Of a stretch of DNA of 64,000 nt, positions 1-12,158 are shown in pieces (position 1 is the stretch's first letter; the number at the start of each line of letters is the position of its first letter). Origin of the DNA: Arabidopsis thaliana (lineage: Eukaryota; Streptophyta; Magnoliopsida; Brassicales; Brassicaceae). Location: the NCBI RefSeq assembly GCF_000001735.4, contig NC_003074.8:3410101-3474100 (forward strand), written 5' to 3'. A program made the position numbers and the translations under genes. Under the pieces are notes generated by a model. It was not told where the DNA came from. It saw nothing but the letters and a program-made list of their open reading frames with translations, and searched no databases.

Positions 1-151
1 ATGTATAAAAAGTTGGATATCATTTCAGTATATAATAGAATTTTATTTTTATTTTTTATCATTGCATTACATATTTTCAAATTATAAATGCTATAAAATA
101 TTAAATAAAGACTTTATTTAAATGTTAAATTTTGATTTTGCTGACTAAACT

Positions 152-1970
152 TTACTTTCTTGTGGTCTCACCAAGCAAACCCATCTTTCGTGCATGCTCA
201 CTTATAATATTAACCGTCGACGACTTGTCACTAAGTATAATGGAGGAGGGACCTGCAAAGTTGCTCATGCCTTCGCTAATAACCTCCCAAAACAATGCTC
301 CCGCGGCCGAACCGCCTTTTTGCGCAGATGCGTAAATGATGTCATATGTTGTGGTGAACACGCCGTCTCTATTAGCCAGAGTGTAACGTGGTGTGTCCGA
401 TCCTAACCCAAATTCTGCTAGAATTACAGGTTTTTTAAGAATGTTCTGCGCATCTTCGATGTGGCCTTCAAGCCATCTTTTTATGAAGGCCAGTCGAGAG
501 TTCTGATCCAACCTTTGAAACCTGTGCATAAATCCAAAAAGTTCAGTGGTTGTTGATTTGTAAACCCTAATAACATTTTTTATTTATAGAATCGATGTTA
601 GAGTTTTTAGCTCTGACATATATACGATTAGGATAGATGAAAATAAGTAGTTTTACATACTGATATGGATAAAAAAAAAAAAAAACCAATTGCTACTTTT
701 GCAAAAGAAAATCTAGGAAGATAAATCCCAAATGATAGCATGGGTGGATTATAAAAGCAAAATAAATGTTTTTCCTAGGCTGAGGTGTTCAACAAGGAAC
801 AAAAAAAGAGCAAGAAAAATATTTCTGAAAGATTGTTTGTCCTAAATGAATGTACATTATAAAACTTAGTGTGAATATGTCAGATTATCATTATATATAG
901 ATGGGCATTGTGTCATACCATAAGTCACTTCCACAGTGCATCGATGCGAAATCAATGGCATCGATATTGTGATTAGCTATGAAATCAGCTCCAACTGTGT
1001 TGGCTGAAACTGGATTTAGAGAATTCTTTCTTTCAGGAGATGAATCACCATAGAAACCTTCATGACCAGTAGAGAGGAGATGGTTTGGATCAACTGATTT
1101 TACAAAAGGAGCCATTTCATTAATCCAATCCATAAGGGTTTTTCCACTCTTATCCACACCGCATCGTGGCTCGTTCATAAGCTGCCAAGCCATAATGGCG
1201 GGTTCATCTTTGTATGCAACTTTAGTAAATGTATTCACTCTGTTTAACACAGTCTACAAATAGAGATAAAGATATCATGGGTTATATAAATTATGGTGTA
1301 AAATATATTTTTGTTACGAATCTTGAGAGATTAAAGAAGATATATATAAATTTTGGTTAATATGTATTTTTTTTTACCTTGACGTGGTTCTTGTAGAAAT
1401 CTTTAATAACTGGGTTTCTGTAGAAATCGTCATTGGAAGATACCACTTCGCCTTTACTTCTAGCCCAATCCACGTATTGTTTTTTCCCTCCGTAGTCATC
1501 CCAATTATTGACAAGGAGGATTATCAATTTTATACCGATTCTTTTTGCTTCGGCTATCACAAAATCCAAACCCTTGAAAAAAAGAAGACAAACTAATTAA
1601 CAAAAAGTAACATATATTTAGGTTGAAAAGGCTTCACACTTACCTGAAACGTTTGTTCATCGTAGGAACCAGGGGCTGTTTGGAGAGCGCGGTATATGGC
1701 GCCATCGCGGAACCCCCAGGTGCGGGCGATGGTCAAACCGAGACTAGTTGCGTTTTGAAACACATTAGTGATCTTAAATCTTGTGGTCGGATCGGTAGCT
1801 TCGTACGCGAGCCAGTAAGCATTGAAGCCATTAGCGTAAAATGGTTTCCCATTTAGAATAAATTGGACGCCATTTCTGCTCACGAACCCATCACTTGGCG
1901 CAGCTTCTACTCCTACATAGCTTTGTGCGATCACAATCGCTAAAAGCACGATAAAACACAAACACTTCAT
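152..1970 (-). CDS. MAN4: Mannan endo-1,4-beta-mannosidase, GH5 subfamily 7
   Basis: Secreted enzyme predicted to cut internal beta-1,4 bonds of cell-wall mannans. Four exons read in phase: 1970-1644, 1572-1378, 1253-919, 521-152, giving 408 aa. The start follows an upstream non-coding stretch and opens a signal peptide (about residues 1-23, ending near GVEA). GH5 landmarks: the ARTWGFRDG arginine segment, the acid/base Glu in WQLMNEPRC, the nucleophile Glu in VILAEFGLG, and the LFWEV tryptophan. Odd point: the family H-x-Y active-site pair reads H-C-G at the end of exon 3 (MHCGSDLW), so the tyrosine is missing, and the loop after it is short because exon 4 joins directly. Family membership is firm; full catalytic activity is uncertain. 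The symbol assumes this is the copy next to ATL72, with a sister gene expected just beyond base 1. Confidence 0.9.
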
Positions 1971-2967
1971 ATTCTTTTCTACTTTCTTTTTGTTTTTGTG
2001 CTCTTATCGTTTTCCAACGAGTATATATATATAGAGGGCATACGTGCTTTCTTATAATTGCAATGCATGCATATAAACATTCACTAATTCGTGGATTTTC
2101 ATAATTACACGCGTGACATCCATAGTAAATAAGAAATCATCAATGTACAATAATTCTTACATATAAGATCAAAATATTAACTAACAATAATACATTCTTT
2201 TATTATTATTATGATTTATTACCTACAATAAGAACAAATTATAATATATATTTGAGAGAATATCACCGTATCATTAATTTAATAGTAATATATAAGTTTT
2301 TTTTTTGTAATATTTAACTAGAAGTTGTTAATTATCTTCCTAATCAATATGAGCTTAGTAATTGGGCCTATTTGATCAAATTAAATAATAACAATAATAA
2401 TTGGGCCTATATTTTTATTCTTGTAATCATTATCTTTGTTCTCTTCCCCTTGATATATGAATTAGCAAAGTAAGTAAAAATCATGTTGTTGCATATTGAG
2501 TCTGTATTTCTTCCGTTTTGTAAGAAATTTTTTGTTGGGCTTCTGTTTTAAAACTATGATTAAACTATTTACAAAATATAATTATGATATATTTTTAACA
2601 AAAATCTTTTGGATCTTAGATCCATAATCCTCTCGGAAAAGGACCAAATCCGGTTAATCAAATCCATTTTCCGTTGTCGATACTAAAACTCCGAATCTTG
2701 ATAATTCTCCTATTTAGGTGATCAGTACACCAAAGTGTTGACACTTGACACCGTATCTCTCAATTATTTAATTATTTTAAACTAATAAAACGTAAAAATT
2801 AGCAAAGACTTGCTTGATTTCAAGAAAACCCATCACACTAATTAAATTCATCAGAACAAGAATATGTGAAAATAAATCACATTAGTTTGCACACACACAA
2901 ACAATTCCAACCAACAAAAACCAAGCCCACTTGAGAGAGCATAATTAAGAAATCACCGATCATGTCC
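1971..2967. other. Intergenic, MAN4 promoter side and ATL72 3' side
   Basis: AT-rich DNA with no supportable gene. A TATA-like run (tatatatata) near 2023-2032 lies about 55 bases upstream of the MAN4 start and fits its promoter. The rest probably holds the 3' untranslated end of the RING gene. I see no repeat or RNA gene. Confidence 0.5.
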
Positions 2968-3513
2968 CTATACGATGGAAACTACCATGTCCTCGTCCCG
3001 CCGGGAAACAGCCATCGGCGAAGGCTGCTCAAGGAGTAGCGATTGTCTACAAGTGGGGCAAGAGGAACGTGAGAGCAACCAAGTATCGATGCACCTCACG
3101 TGGAAGCCATGGTTACATTTAGGTAAAACCCTAACTTTTTCTCCATCTTCGAAATCTCCCAGACAGATCAAACACTCCGTAGCTTTCATGTCTATGATTC
3201 CTGATCCGTACAGTCCCACGGGGATTTGTTTCAACGCCTGTTTCTTGAGACCCGTGGCAGCCGCTAAACGTCCCAAATTTGCGTTTGCGTTTGAAGCGTT
3301 TGAGACTTGATCATCCGAAGTGAATCTCCGAGTTATGCGTAGCACACATCGCAAGGCAGAGTTGAGGCTTAGAGCACAGATTAAAGCGCAGAGTAAAGCA
3401 GCTAAAATGATAACCATGTTAGTGTCGAAGTAGGTGTCGTTTATGCCTCCTTTGGGTTTAGGGTTTGCGTTGGCGGGTGCGTTTGCTTGCGGCTCAAGTA
3501 GCAACCGACCCAT
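2968..3513 (-). CDS. ATL72: ATL-family RING-H2 E3 ubiquitin ligase
   Basis: Intronless 181-aa protein, typical for the ATL family. A hydrophobic membrane segment lies at about residues 33-55 ([17 protein letters not shown]). The ATL GLD-type motif follows ([16 protein letters not shown]). A RING-H2 domain sits at about residues 112-155: CLICLGDF, then [15 protein letters not shown], then CPTC, with Cys/His spacing right for two zinc ions and the Pro and Trp seen in ATL rings. Expected role: membrane-anchored E3 ligase that recruits an E2 and ubiquitinates unknown targets. The single ATG start matches the family N-terminus (short polar leader, then the TM). Symbol recognised from sequence and position; the biological target cannot be read here. 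Confidence 0.93.
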   Translation of the reverse strand: MGRLLLEPQANAPANANPKPKGGINDTYFDTNMVIILAALLCALICALSLNSALRCVLRITRRFTSDDQVSNASNANANLGRLAAATGLKKQALKQIPVGLYGSGIIDMKATECLICLGDFEDGEKVRVLPKCNHGFHVRCIDTWLLSRSSCPTCRQSLLLEQPSPMAVSRRDEDMVVSIV

Positions 3514-6000
3514 CTTTTGAGGTACGCTTGAGAAGCAGAGGAGAGAAGGAAAAAAAAAGCTTGATCACTTCACCTTCAAGACTCGTCTTGTTGGACAAAT
3601 CGAATGACAAAAGAGATGGAGAAGAGAGAATCGATATCCCTCATGTTCTTAAAAACTCTTAATGAATTAATCTCTGTACTCTTTATTTCTGAGCTTTGAT
3701 CTTTTTCTGATTTGCTTCTTCCTCGTGACTTGTGTGTAAAGATGGGAGGAGGCAAAAATATTTATGGCAAGATTGTGATAAAAGGAGTCATAAATGAATT
3801 TATGGGCGACTCTCTTTTGAGAGATATGATGATGTGGTTGGTCCAAGAAATTCTTTGGTTTTAAAAAAACCATATCATTGTTATTATTTATATATGTAGC
3901 AAGTGAATGGTCACTTTTTAATTTTGTTTGTATTGGTTGAGGTCAAATTTTTATTCGCTCTATATATCGTTTGAGAGGCTAGAATCAGTGATTTTCATAT
4001 TAATAGAAGCAAAAATGCAAATTTTAAAATTAAACGTTGGTATATCATGGTCATTTAATTCTATGTTGTTTTGAAACATGCGCTTTTTGGCCTGTAAGAT
4101 TCCAAGATTAGTATACACTTTGATCCGGAATAATAATAAAAAAAAAAGTATGAACATTGATTTACAATTTATGCTTAAAACACAAATTAGAACATGTATT
4201 GGGCCACTATATATATAATTTATACCGTAAATGTATGTACCAAAAATAATTTTGATCTCTATTTGTGGCCTTGTGGGACACAATCTTTGTTCAAATGTTT
4301 ATTGTATCGGTTGTGTATTGGATAAATATAAAGGATAGAGCAAAGAAGAAGACAAATAAGAAAAAGATTAGTTTAGTAGATATGAGAATTGACAACTAAC
4401 AAACTCATTATTAGTGGTTTTAAGAACTTTGGAATCAAGCTAAAAGGAATTAATTCTCAATTAAGAAAAACTACAAATGAGATTTGATGTAGAAAAGCAA
4501 TATTGGATTATATAAACTGTATGGTTGGGGTATCACATTCCCAACTAAACATGACGAATATAATTAACATATCATATATCGATTTATTCCATGGTTTTGG
4601 TTTTCTTGTGGGTAGACACATCTTTAATAACCAATTTGGTTTTGGCTACCACCTTGGTTTCGTGTATTTGGTCAAGGCCAAAAGATTTTCCATTTGTTTG
4701 GTCATTGCAAATTCCATATGATGGTATGTAGAATTCGAAGATTCTGATGATGAAAAAATAATGTATATATGTAGTTGGTTTACGAATCAAATGGTCCAAA
4801 CAAAATCATGTGGCACTTACGGGTCCACAACCACAAGTATAAGAAGTCCAATTCAAACACACTAGTTAATGTAGAAATACAAATAAAATTAAATAGAATT
4901 ACGAGTTCACGCAAAGGTCACAACACTTGTCTCTCTTAGCTTCAATAAGTTCCATTAGTTGATAACAACACTCCAACGTTAGAGATCCATCAAACCCCAT
5001 ACACGAGTCTATTTTGTGTATTTACTATGTCTATTTATCAGATTCAAATGCTTGGTTAGAAGTTGCTATGGGTCTCATATAGTCAGAAAATTTAAGGTAC
5101 TCGTATTTAATTCGTATATGTACATCAGTACAGATAACATGTACATCTATGTCTAATTGATCAAGTTGTTAGAATAAAGAATAATTATTTAAATTTAGAT
5201 GATGGCCATTTTAGGTTATACTAGACATAAAAATGATAGGATATATATAAAAAGTTGAAGACATAAAAAGATCAATACATGATAGGATTTATATATACAA
5301 GCAAATGAGTACTGTATGAGTTGTGAAAGATAAACATATATACCACCACGAAAGAGTGTGATACAAGTAAAATTCATTTAATTAATATAAAATATAGTAG
5401 GTGGACATGGAGATGGAATACTATATCATCATAGAATTTCATTTTATGTAATGAAATGATAGTCGTTGAAAGAAAACATGATAAATTAAAATGGAATTCG
5501 TAGGAATACGTAATAGAGTTTGATCATCTTCATTGATATGACCATGTATAATACTATAACAACACAAGTGACTACACCTACTCAATCATGTAGTATAGTC
5601 ATTACTTGTAGACTTGTTGTAGCACTGTTTTTCTTTTCCTGACGTCATATTTGTAGCAAGTCCGATTAAATTGTGTAAGTGAGGTTCTTCTGTGACGTGA
5701 ACACGTGACCTAACATTCTCAGCATATGGGCATTAAAGTTGGGCTAGTCAAATCCATCTGAAATGTGAGTATTGTTCTGCGCCACGACGTCGTTTAACGA
5801 ACAGCGGTGTTAAACTTTTTTTGTATTTTTTCCTCCAGTGGTGTTAAGCTTCAGACGAAGGCAAGAGTTAATTTAGTTGAACAAAGAAACCATCTTATAT
5901 TCATTCTGGATATGGCGTTTAGTTATACTACAAATGGTGAATAACAAGAAAAGCTAAACAAAAACAAGTAAAAGCATTCTCAGAATCACCAAAGTTAAGC
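3514..6000. other. Intergenic region upstream of ATL72
   Basis: About 2.5 kb of AT-rich DNA. Short open frames here have no family features and biased composition, so I call none. It should contain the ATL72 promoter and, near 6000, the 3' end of the reticulon transcript. No tRNA, miRNA hairpin or transposon ends recognised by eye. Confidence 0.5.
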
Positions 6001-7397
6001 TCATGAATCTTTATCCTTGGATAAGCTCCATGAGAGTCTGCTTATAACATTTTCGTCTACTATTTTGTAGTGGTGAGACAACCGCCTGTGAATCGTCCCG
6101 CAACACTTGTCTACTTTGCTTTGATATTTACTGTACAAAGCCGGTATTGTTACAGATAGGATGGTCCCTGTTCACACCATAAAAAGTATAAACTTCATAT
6201 AAGAATTTGGTTCACTGAGTTTAAAACAACAATGTCGCAGGAACTAAAACGAGATCAACAAGCCAACGTGGGGGATGAAACTGAAGGATCAAAAAACATA
6301 GAAGCTTTTTCCTTTCATTTGCATTTAAGGATCAAGTTACTAACCGATGTAAAGAAGAGTGCAGAGAGATATATAGCTACCAATGGCAGAGAGAAGCCAC
6401 AGACAAATCACCACCTGCTAAAGAAAAATCGTCAGACCAACAGTTCAGATGCTTAACGGTTCCCATGTCATTTCACTCAACATCATCGTGAGTTTCTGAA
6501 TGGGTTAGCTTCATAACCTTGAAGAAGAGTCGAAAATCGTTGCCAACTGTGACATCATGAGCCATTACAAGCAAGTGATTGAGTTTTATACGGAAAGAAG
6601 CTGCAGCACTATTCACCATTTCCTCTGATAGAACAAGCTCTGGCAACGAATGCAACTGTCTGCTTATAAAGAGATAACAGGTAGAAATCATCACTAATCA
6701 GTCACATAACAGCAAAGAATTAAGAAAAAGAAGACTAGTGAAAAGTAGAGCGCACCTATTCCTAAAAGCAGAAACCCGGGCATGAACGAATGATATCATG
6801 ATCACGATGAGTAAGACATCCGAAGAAACAGATAAGAAAGGCAACCCGGAAAACTCGAATATAAGCCAGGCTACAGTTGATATAATGATAACCCCCAAAG
6901 AAAGATGTCGCCTCCTCCATAAGAGCAAGTCAGCAGCTACATCAAAGAACAAAGCCATACAAAAATCACAAACAGTAGCTTTTTGCTGGACCTATGAACT
7001 CATCATGCGTATCCAGAGATTTGAATCAATCAATTTCTCATTCAAAATCAAACCTAAACCTAACTTTCACCTGCCAAGTTTTCCATTTTCTACTATACCC
7101 AAAATGCTAAATGTACTTACACACATGACGATTTTCACAACCAACCAAAATCAGAAACCCTAACTATTCCAACTATCATCCCCAATTTGAATTTTCTGTT
7201 CTGTAAATCCGAGAAAATTCTCATCACAAACTACCAAAATGATGAAAAAACACAAATTCTGGAAAAAAGAACTCGCCTTTGCCACCACCCATGAACTGAT
7301 GAACCGTAATCTGCCGACCCAACAATCGATAATCCGATGACGATCCTCCTTCATTTCTTCCATCGAAATCACCATCGATATCACTTAAACTATCCAT
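6001..7397 (-). CDS. RTNLB16: Reticulon-like protein (RTNLB), five exons with one GC-AG intron
   Basis: ER membrane-shaping protein with the reticulon homology domain. Exons: 7397-7277, 6936-6756, 6659-6518, 6414-6345, 6167-6001, giving 226 aa in one continuous frame. The N-terminus is acidic/polar, then the family motif [14 protein letters not shown] spans the exon 1/2 junction. The first hydrophobic hairpin follows ([14 protein letters not shown] onward) and a second pair lies in exon 4 ([15 protein letters not shown]) and exon 5 ([14 protein letters not shown]). The exon 1/2 junction only works with a GC donor (AAAG|GCGAGT) joined to the acceptor TAG at 6937; the nearby ATG at 6958 would instead discard the conserved GGGK start. 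Exons 4 and 5 are short and easy to miss. The B16 number is from memory and less certain than the family. Confidence 0.87.
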
Positions 7398-7914
7398 CGG
7401 AGAATTAAAAAAAAAAAACCGAATTTACACAAATTCTCCGACTTCCAGGTTCCTATTTCGATCTCGCCGACTCCGATTTGAAATTTACCTTAAAGATACG
7501 ATCTCAGTACAATGGTTTGTGAAAGCAGCTAGATTGATGGGAGAATGACAGCGATTGGGTGGATTATCAAGGAGGAACCAAATAGAATTGGCTTTCACAT
7601 GCATCCAACAAATTCAACATTTGGAAATTCTCCGTTTCTAGTCAACTTTCTTCATTTCTTTATTTTTTTCCTGTGAACAAACAAAAAAGTAACATTTAGC
7701 CGTCACAAAATATTAAAAATTACGCTTTATTATATTAAGGCCTTGGGCTCACTAATCCAATATTACGGCCCATAAATAAAAATCACATGTCTACGTGTCA
7801 AAACAGTCACTTTTCTCTATACATGACAGGCAGTGATATTATCATAACCCTCCACTTATACACATGTTCATTTTTGGCGACCACTAGAAGGAGAAACAAA
7901 TCTTCATTCCAACA
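7398..7914. promoter_or_regulatory. Divergent promoter between reticulon and MSD1
   Basis: The two coding starts point away from each other and are 517 bases apart. Site II-type elements occur as TGGGCT at 7744-7749 and GGCCCA at 7767-7772, which is usual for genes of mitochondrial or growth function such as MSD1. A splice-like site in the reticulon leader (AAG|GTAAAT near 7488 on the minus strand) suggests a possible leader intron that I could not close. Function is inferred from motif and spacing. Confidence 0.5.
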
Positions 7915-9481
7915 ATGGCGATTCGTTGTGTAGCGAGTAGAAAAACCCTAGCCGGCTTGAAGGAGACATCATCGAGGCTATTGAGGATCAGAGGGATTCA
8001 GACTTTTACGCTTCCTGATCTTCCTTACGATTATGGCGCATTGGAACCGGCCATTAGTGGAGAGATCATGCAGATTCATCACCAGAAGCATCACCAGGCT
8101 TATGTTACTAATTACAATAATGCTCTTGAGCAGCTTGATCAAGCTGTGAACAAGGGAGATGCTTCCACTGTTGTTAAGTTGCAGAGCGCCATCAAATTCA
8201 ACGGCGGAGGTGTGTTTGTGTGTCTGACTCTCTTTTTTTTTTTTTTTTACGATCTCGATTTCTATGTGTTTGATCGATTGGTTTGTGTTTAGATCGTGTT
8301 TGGATGATATTAGCAAATGAAGTAGTTGATTTAGGAGAGAAATTTGGTTTGAACAGTGAAGCTGATGAGTAATTTTGATGAATTGGGATGAAACTTCTGT
8401 AAGAATCAATGAAACTTTTATCGGTAATGCAAGCTTTCTTAGATAGCTACTTTTGTTTGCTGGGTCTTGAGATCATAACCAGTTGATTTAGTATAGAACT
8501 TTTGTTAGGAACATTGAAGCTGTTGATTAATTTTGATGACTATAGTTTGGTATTAGGATTGTTGCTTCTTGAGCTCCGGACCGGTTGGATTGATAGAAGA
8601 GAAATTGGCAGAGAAACTATTGGAAATAAATTGAGTTTTTTGTGTGCTAGAGAATGGGAATTGATCGACTTTATTTCTAACGTGCAGGTCATGTCAACCA
8701 TTCGATTTTCTGGAAGAACCTTGCTCCTTCCAGTGTGAGCTTGTGTTTTGAGTTTCTGTGTATTTCTTCGATTTTGTTGTTCTGTAATTGATGGTTTGTT
8801 TTAATGTATAACAGGAAGGTGGTGGAGAGCCACCAAAAGGATCTCTTGGTAGTGCCATTGACGCTCACTTTGGCTCCCTTGAAGGTCTGGTGAAAAAGAT
8901 GAGTGCTGAGGGTGCTGCAGTGCAAGGCTCAGGATGGGTGGTCTGTAGTCTAGTTTCACCTTTTTATTTCATCTGCTCACATTGTCGACTCTGGTGCTTT
9001 ACGTATAATAACCATGGTCCTTGATTCGCTTGTTTCTGTTGATTAATTCAGTGGCTCGGACTAGACAAAGAACTGAAGAAGCTAGTTGTTGACACAACTG
9101 CCAATCAGGTAACTTATCCATGATCAGGAATGCGCTATTGAATATGTTCAAAAGATTTCTTGGTACTCATGAACATCTGTGAGAATAATGGGTTTTAAAG
9201 AAAAAGAGTTTGTTTCGGTTGGTGCAGGATCCATTAGTGACAAAAGGAGGAAGCTTGGTACCTCTGGTGGGTATAGATGTTTGGGAGCACGCCTACTACT
9301 TGCAGGTAACAACACTTTTGATACCTTAAGTCTCATGAGTTAGCTTAAAAGATTAAGCTCTCTAATCAATCTGTATTCTCTCATTCAGTACAAAAATGTG
9401 AGGCCTGAGTATCTGAAGAATGTATGGAAAGTGATCAACTGGAAATATGCAAGCGAGGTTTATGAGAAGGAAAACAACTGA
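7915..9481 (+). CDS. MSD1: Manganese superoxide dismutase, mitochondrial
   Basis: Converts superoxide to oxygen and hydrogen peroxide in the mitochondrial matrix. Exons: 7915-8209, 8688-8734, 8815-8940, 9052-9108, 9228-9305, 9389-9481, all in phase, giving 231 aa. An Arg/Ser-rich presequence (about residues 1-29, [14 protein letters not shown] onward) precedes the mature start near [16 protein letters not shown]. The four metal ligands are visible: His in [14 protein letters not shown], His in [12 protein letters not shown], and Asp and His in [14 protein letters not shown]. Gln in [11 protein letters not shown] is the Mn-type active-site residue. Intron 1 is long (478 bases). The leader contains a short clean start context (caacaATGGCG). 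It shares a divergent promoter with the reticulon gene. Confidence 0.97.
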
Positions 9482-10365
9482 ATCGTTTACACGATGACAT
9501 AAGGAGATGAACCAGTTCCAGCTCAGCTTTTGTTTTAAGGTTGTCTGAAACAAACTTACAGTGTCTCTTTGGTTTTTAAGATTTGCTCAACTCAGCTGTG
9601 TGGTACGTTGTTTTACAATGAAAGTTTTCAAGAATAAAAATTTGCTATTATTGTCAGAAAGCGCTATTGTTTATTCTACGAAGAAAACAAAACGGAATCT
9701 TATTGGTATAATAATTACCTCATTTCAATAAAACAATAACTAATTTTCTCGTTTTTCACTACTCGACACATATATGACAGGAATATTATAACGAAGAAAT
9801 TTGGGATTAATGAAATTTGTGAAATAATGCATACACACTTGTGTAATAAAAATGCATTATCTTTGTGTCTGCGTTGTGGAAAATGGATCATAGTCAAGTC
9901 TCATAAAAAACGCGTTCAATTCAATTTATACATATTTCGCCTAACTTTTGATTCTTTACGCCTTGGCCCCATTCTTATCTTTTAATTTTATCTCTTTCTT
10001 GGAAGTTACCCAAACACTAATACAATGTCAATTCAAATGGTATCCTTGACTCTTTTATGCGTTTAACTTAAAAGACTTTCTTAGTCTAAATAAAATTGAT
10101 ACATAATCATAGAAATTAAAAAGCTGATTAACGTTTATCAAAGAAATATTGATGAAACGATACAAGATGATAGTCTAAGTCTTGATCATTTCGACTTACA
10201 TTACCAAATAAAATCCTCATTTTTCCTAAACTTCTACTGTAAATTTCTGTAATACATGTAACATTTACAATAATCTCTATTTGAAAACGAAAAATCAAAG
10301 AATCTCTAAAGAACAAAAAAAGAAAGAAGTAAGAATTAGGACAGAAAACTCTAGAAAGAATAGTG
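9482..10365. other. 3' ends of MSD1 and IDL7, convergent
   Basis: Converging genes leave about 880 bases. The MSD1 3' UTR occupies the first part; a poly(A)-signal-like aataaaa lies at 9633-9639. The IDL7 3' UTR lies at the right end. No additional gene seen. Confidence 0.5.
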
Positions 10366-10659
10366 CTAAGTCTTGACGTCGTTAGTTTTCTTGCTGGGTC
10401 CAGACCCCGGACGACTCCCTTTCGGAAGAGCATTCAACACCAAGGACCCGAACTTTCCGGCGACAACTTCAGGAACAAAAGAAGAATATTCCGTCTTGGT
10501 CTCCTGCTCGCCTCCGCAACCAACCACCGCCGACTTAGAAACAGGAGGGATCTCTCCGGAGAAGATGACTGGAACAAACTCTCCGGGTAAGATCCTCGCC
10601 GTCGATAGAGAAACAGAGATGAAAAGAAGAATCAAAAGTAAAGATCTGTTAATCGCCAT
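10366..10659 (-). CDS. IDL7: IDA-like peptide precursor
   Basis: Intronless 97-aa secreted precursor. Residues 1-21 form a signal peptide (MAINRSLLLILLFISVSLS). A variable middle follows and then the conserved C-terminal block FGSLVLNALPKGSRPGSGPS, the IDL6/IDL7-type version of the PIP/EPIP motif. The processed peptide would be read by HAESA-like receptor kinases at the cell surface, based on the IDA family; that step is inferred. Mature peptide followed by a short basic tail (KKTNDVKT). Upstream elements fit a stress-responsive small gene (separate entry). Recognised with good confidence. Confidence 0.92.
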   Translation of the reverse strand: MAINRSLLLILLFISVSLSTARILPGEFVPVIFSGEIPPVSKSAVVGCGGEQETKTEYSSFVPEVVAGKFGSLVLNALPKGSRPGSGPSKKTNDVKT

Positions 10660-10757
10660 CTGTAAAAATCTTTTTGTGGACTATTTTTTTGTTGGATTAG
10701 TCTTGCTTGGTTTGTAAAATGATGAAGTGGGTGAAGATCAAAGAGAGAGTGTATCCA

Positions 10758-10796
10758 TTATATATATACGGAGTTTGTGAAAGTGCGAAAGGTCAA
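10758..10796 (-). promoter_or_regulatory. IDL7 TATA box and W-box
   Basis: On the minus strand a TATA element (tatatatata, complement of 10759-10768) lies about 100 bases above the IDL7 start. Just upstream, ggtcaa at 10791-10796 is a W-box core (TTGACC on the other strand), the site for WRKY factors. This suits defence or stress induction; the link is inference from motif and spacing. Confidence 0.5.
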
Positions 10797-12158
10797 TGGG
10801 GGGAGTTGGAAAACTTACGCGGCAAGTGTTCGGACTAAACAATAGTGTTGAATAAATTGGTCCTTTCCATCGAGTCCAATTAAAAATATCATTTTCATTT
10901 GTAACGAGTTAACTTTTTTTTGTTTTATTTTTAAAATTCTAAACGTGTGTGGTAAGCTGAAATAAAACATAAAAAAACAATGATTCGGTTATCGATTTTG
11001 GTTGAAATGCAATCAATCAACAAAGATGTGCTTAGTTTAGAAATAGGTTTAAATGAAATATTAGAAAACACAAGAGTGAAAGAGACCATTGAGAAACAGA
11101 AAACGTTTACATATAATTCGGAAATATGATATCAGTTTATTTTATTTTATTTTTACTTTTTGTCAAAATTGTTGTGCTGAAATTGATAGATTACTTATTA
11201 TAGTGCATGATCTTGTATTACATGGACATTTTGAATAACATTCACGAGTTTCATCATCAAGTATAATATTAACAAGAACATTTAAACAGAGGTATGCAAC
11301 TATTGCATCTACTTTGTGAACCCTATAAGTTTGTCGTATGATCATCAAACTATACAAATATTTTCATGAAATGAATGTGCATATCAAATCACAAAATAAA
11401 AAGAAGATAAGATTTACACTTTTTAAGTCATTAATGGAATTTCCAACTGCTACCAAGAAAAGCCGTAGCCCACCGTCACTTTTTGACCGCGTCCTTCTTC
11501 TTGTTCCCCAAGTCTCTCCCACACTCTCACCGCCTTTACACTTCCATTAACGTGTGTGTGAAAGAGATATAACTTTTGTCTCCTTTATTAGATGAGCCAA
11601 ATTTTCAACATTAGATTGTAGATAACACGAATGTCATTTGTTGGATATTGCGGTGCAACTTTACGGTTGCTCATGAGAGTTGAAAAATATGACTTAGCAG
11701 TCATATTTTCTTCTTGTTTAAGCCTAAAGTAGGGTAACGAGAAAGCAAAGCGTATAGTCTTGATAGTTTCTCTAAGCTTTTATGGGGTTGTTGGGTCGAA
11801 AACACATTGACCATAGCCCAAGAATATTGGAGCATTAACATGAGCTAAGTGCTTTTCTTATGAAAAACCTCCCAATAGCCGATCACCAATTCTGATGAAA
11901 ACCAAAGTCAAATGTCGTGTAAGAAAATGGCCAAAAGTGTCGCTGCTAAGTCGTGCCATCACTTTAACAGTAAATACATCTAAGTGTATGTATAAATTAT
12001 ATAGACTTCATCTTTGTAGAACTAGACAAGAAGAACCACAGAGTTCCTGACAACAAGGTCGATTAATTCGCAGAAGAGGTTTTGTAATCCGTAGCTTTAA
12101 AATATACAGAAGTCTACATTTTATTCGAAATTATACATATTCTCAGAATTACTGATTT
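10797..12158. other. Intergenic, IDL7 promoter to LSF2 3' end
   Basis: About 1.36 kb of AT-rich DNA without a supportable gene. The right end, close to 12100, should be LSF2 3' UTR. Confidence 0.45.

Noticed and set aside
7160-7384. 74-codon minus-strand frame in the reticulon first exon
   Set aside because: Different frame from the true reticulon exon 1, which has the conserved GGGK join.
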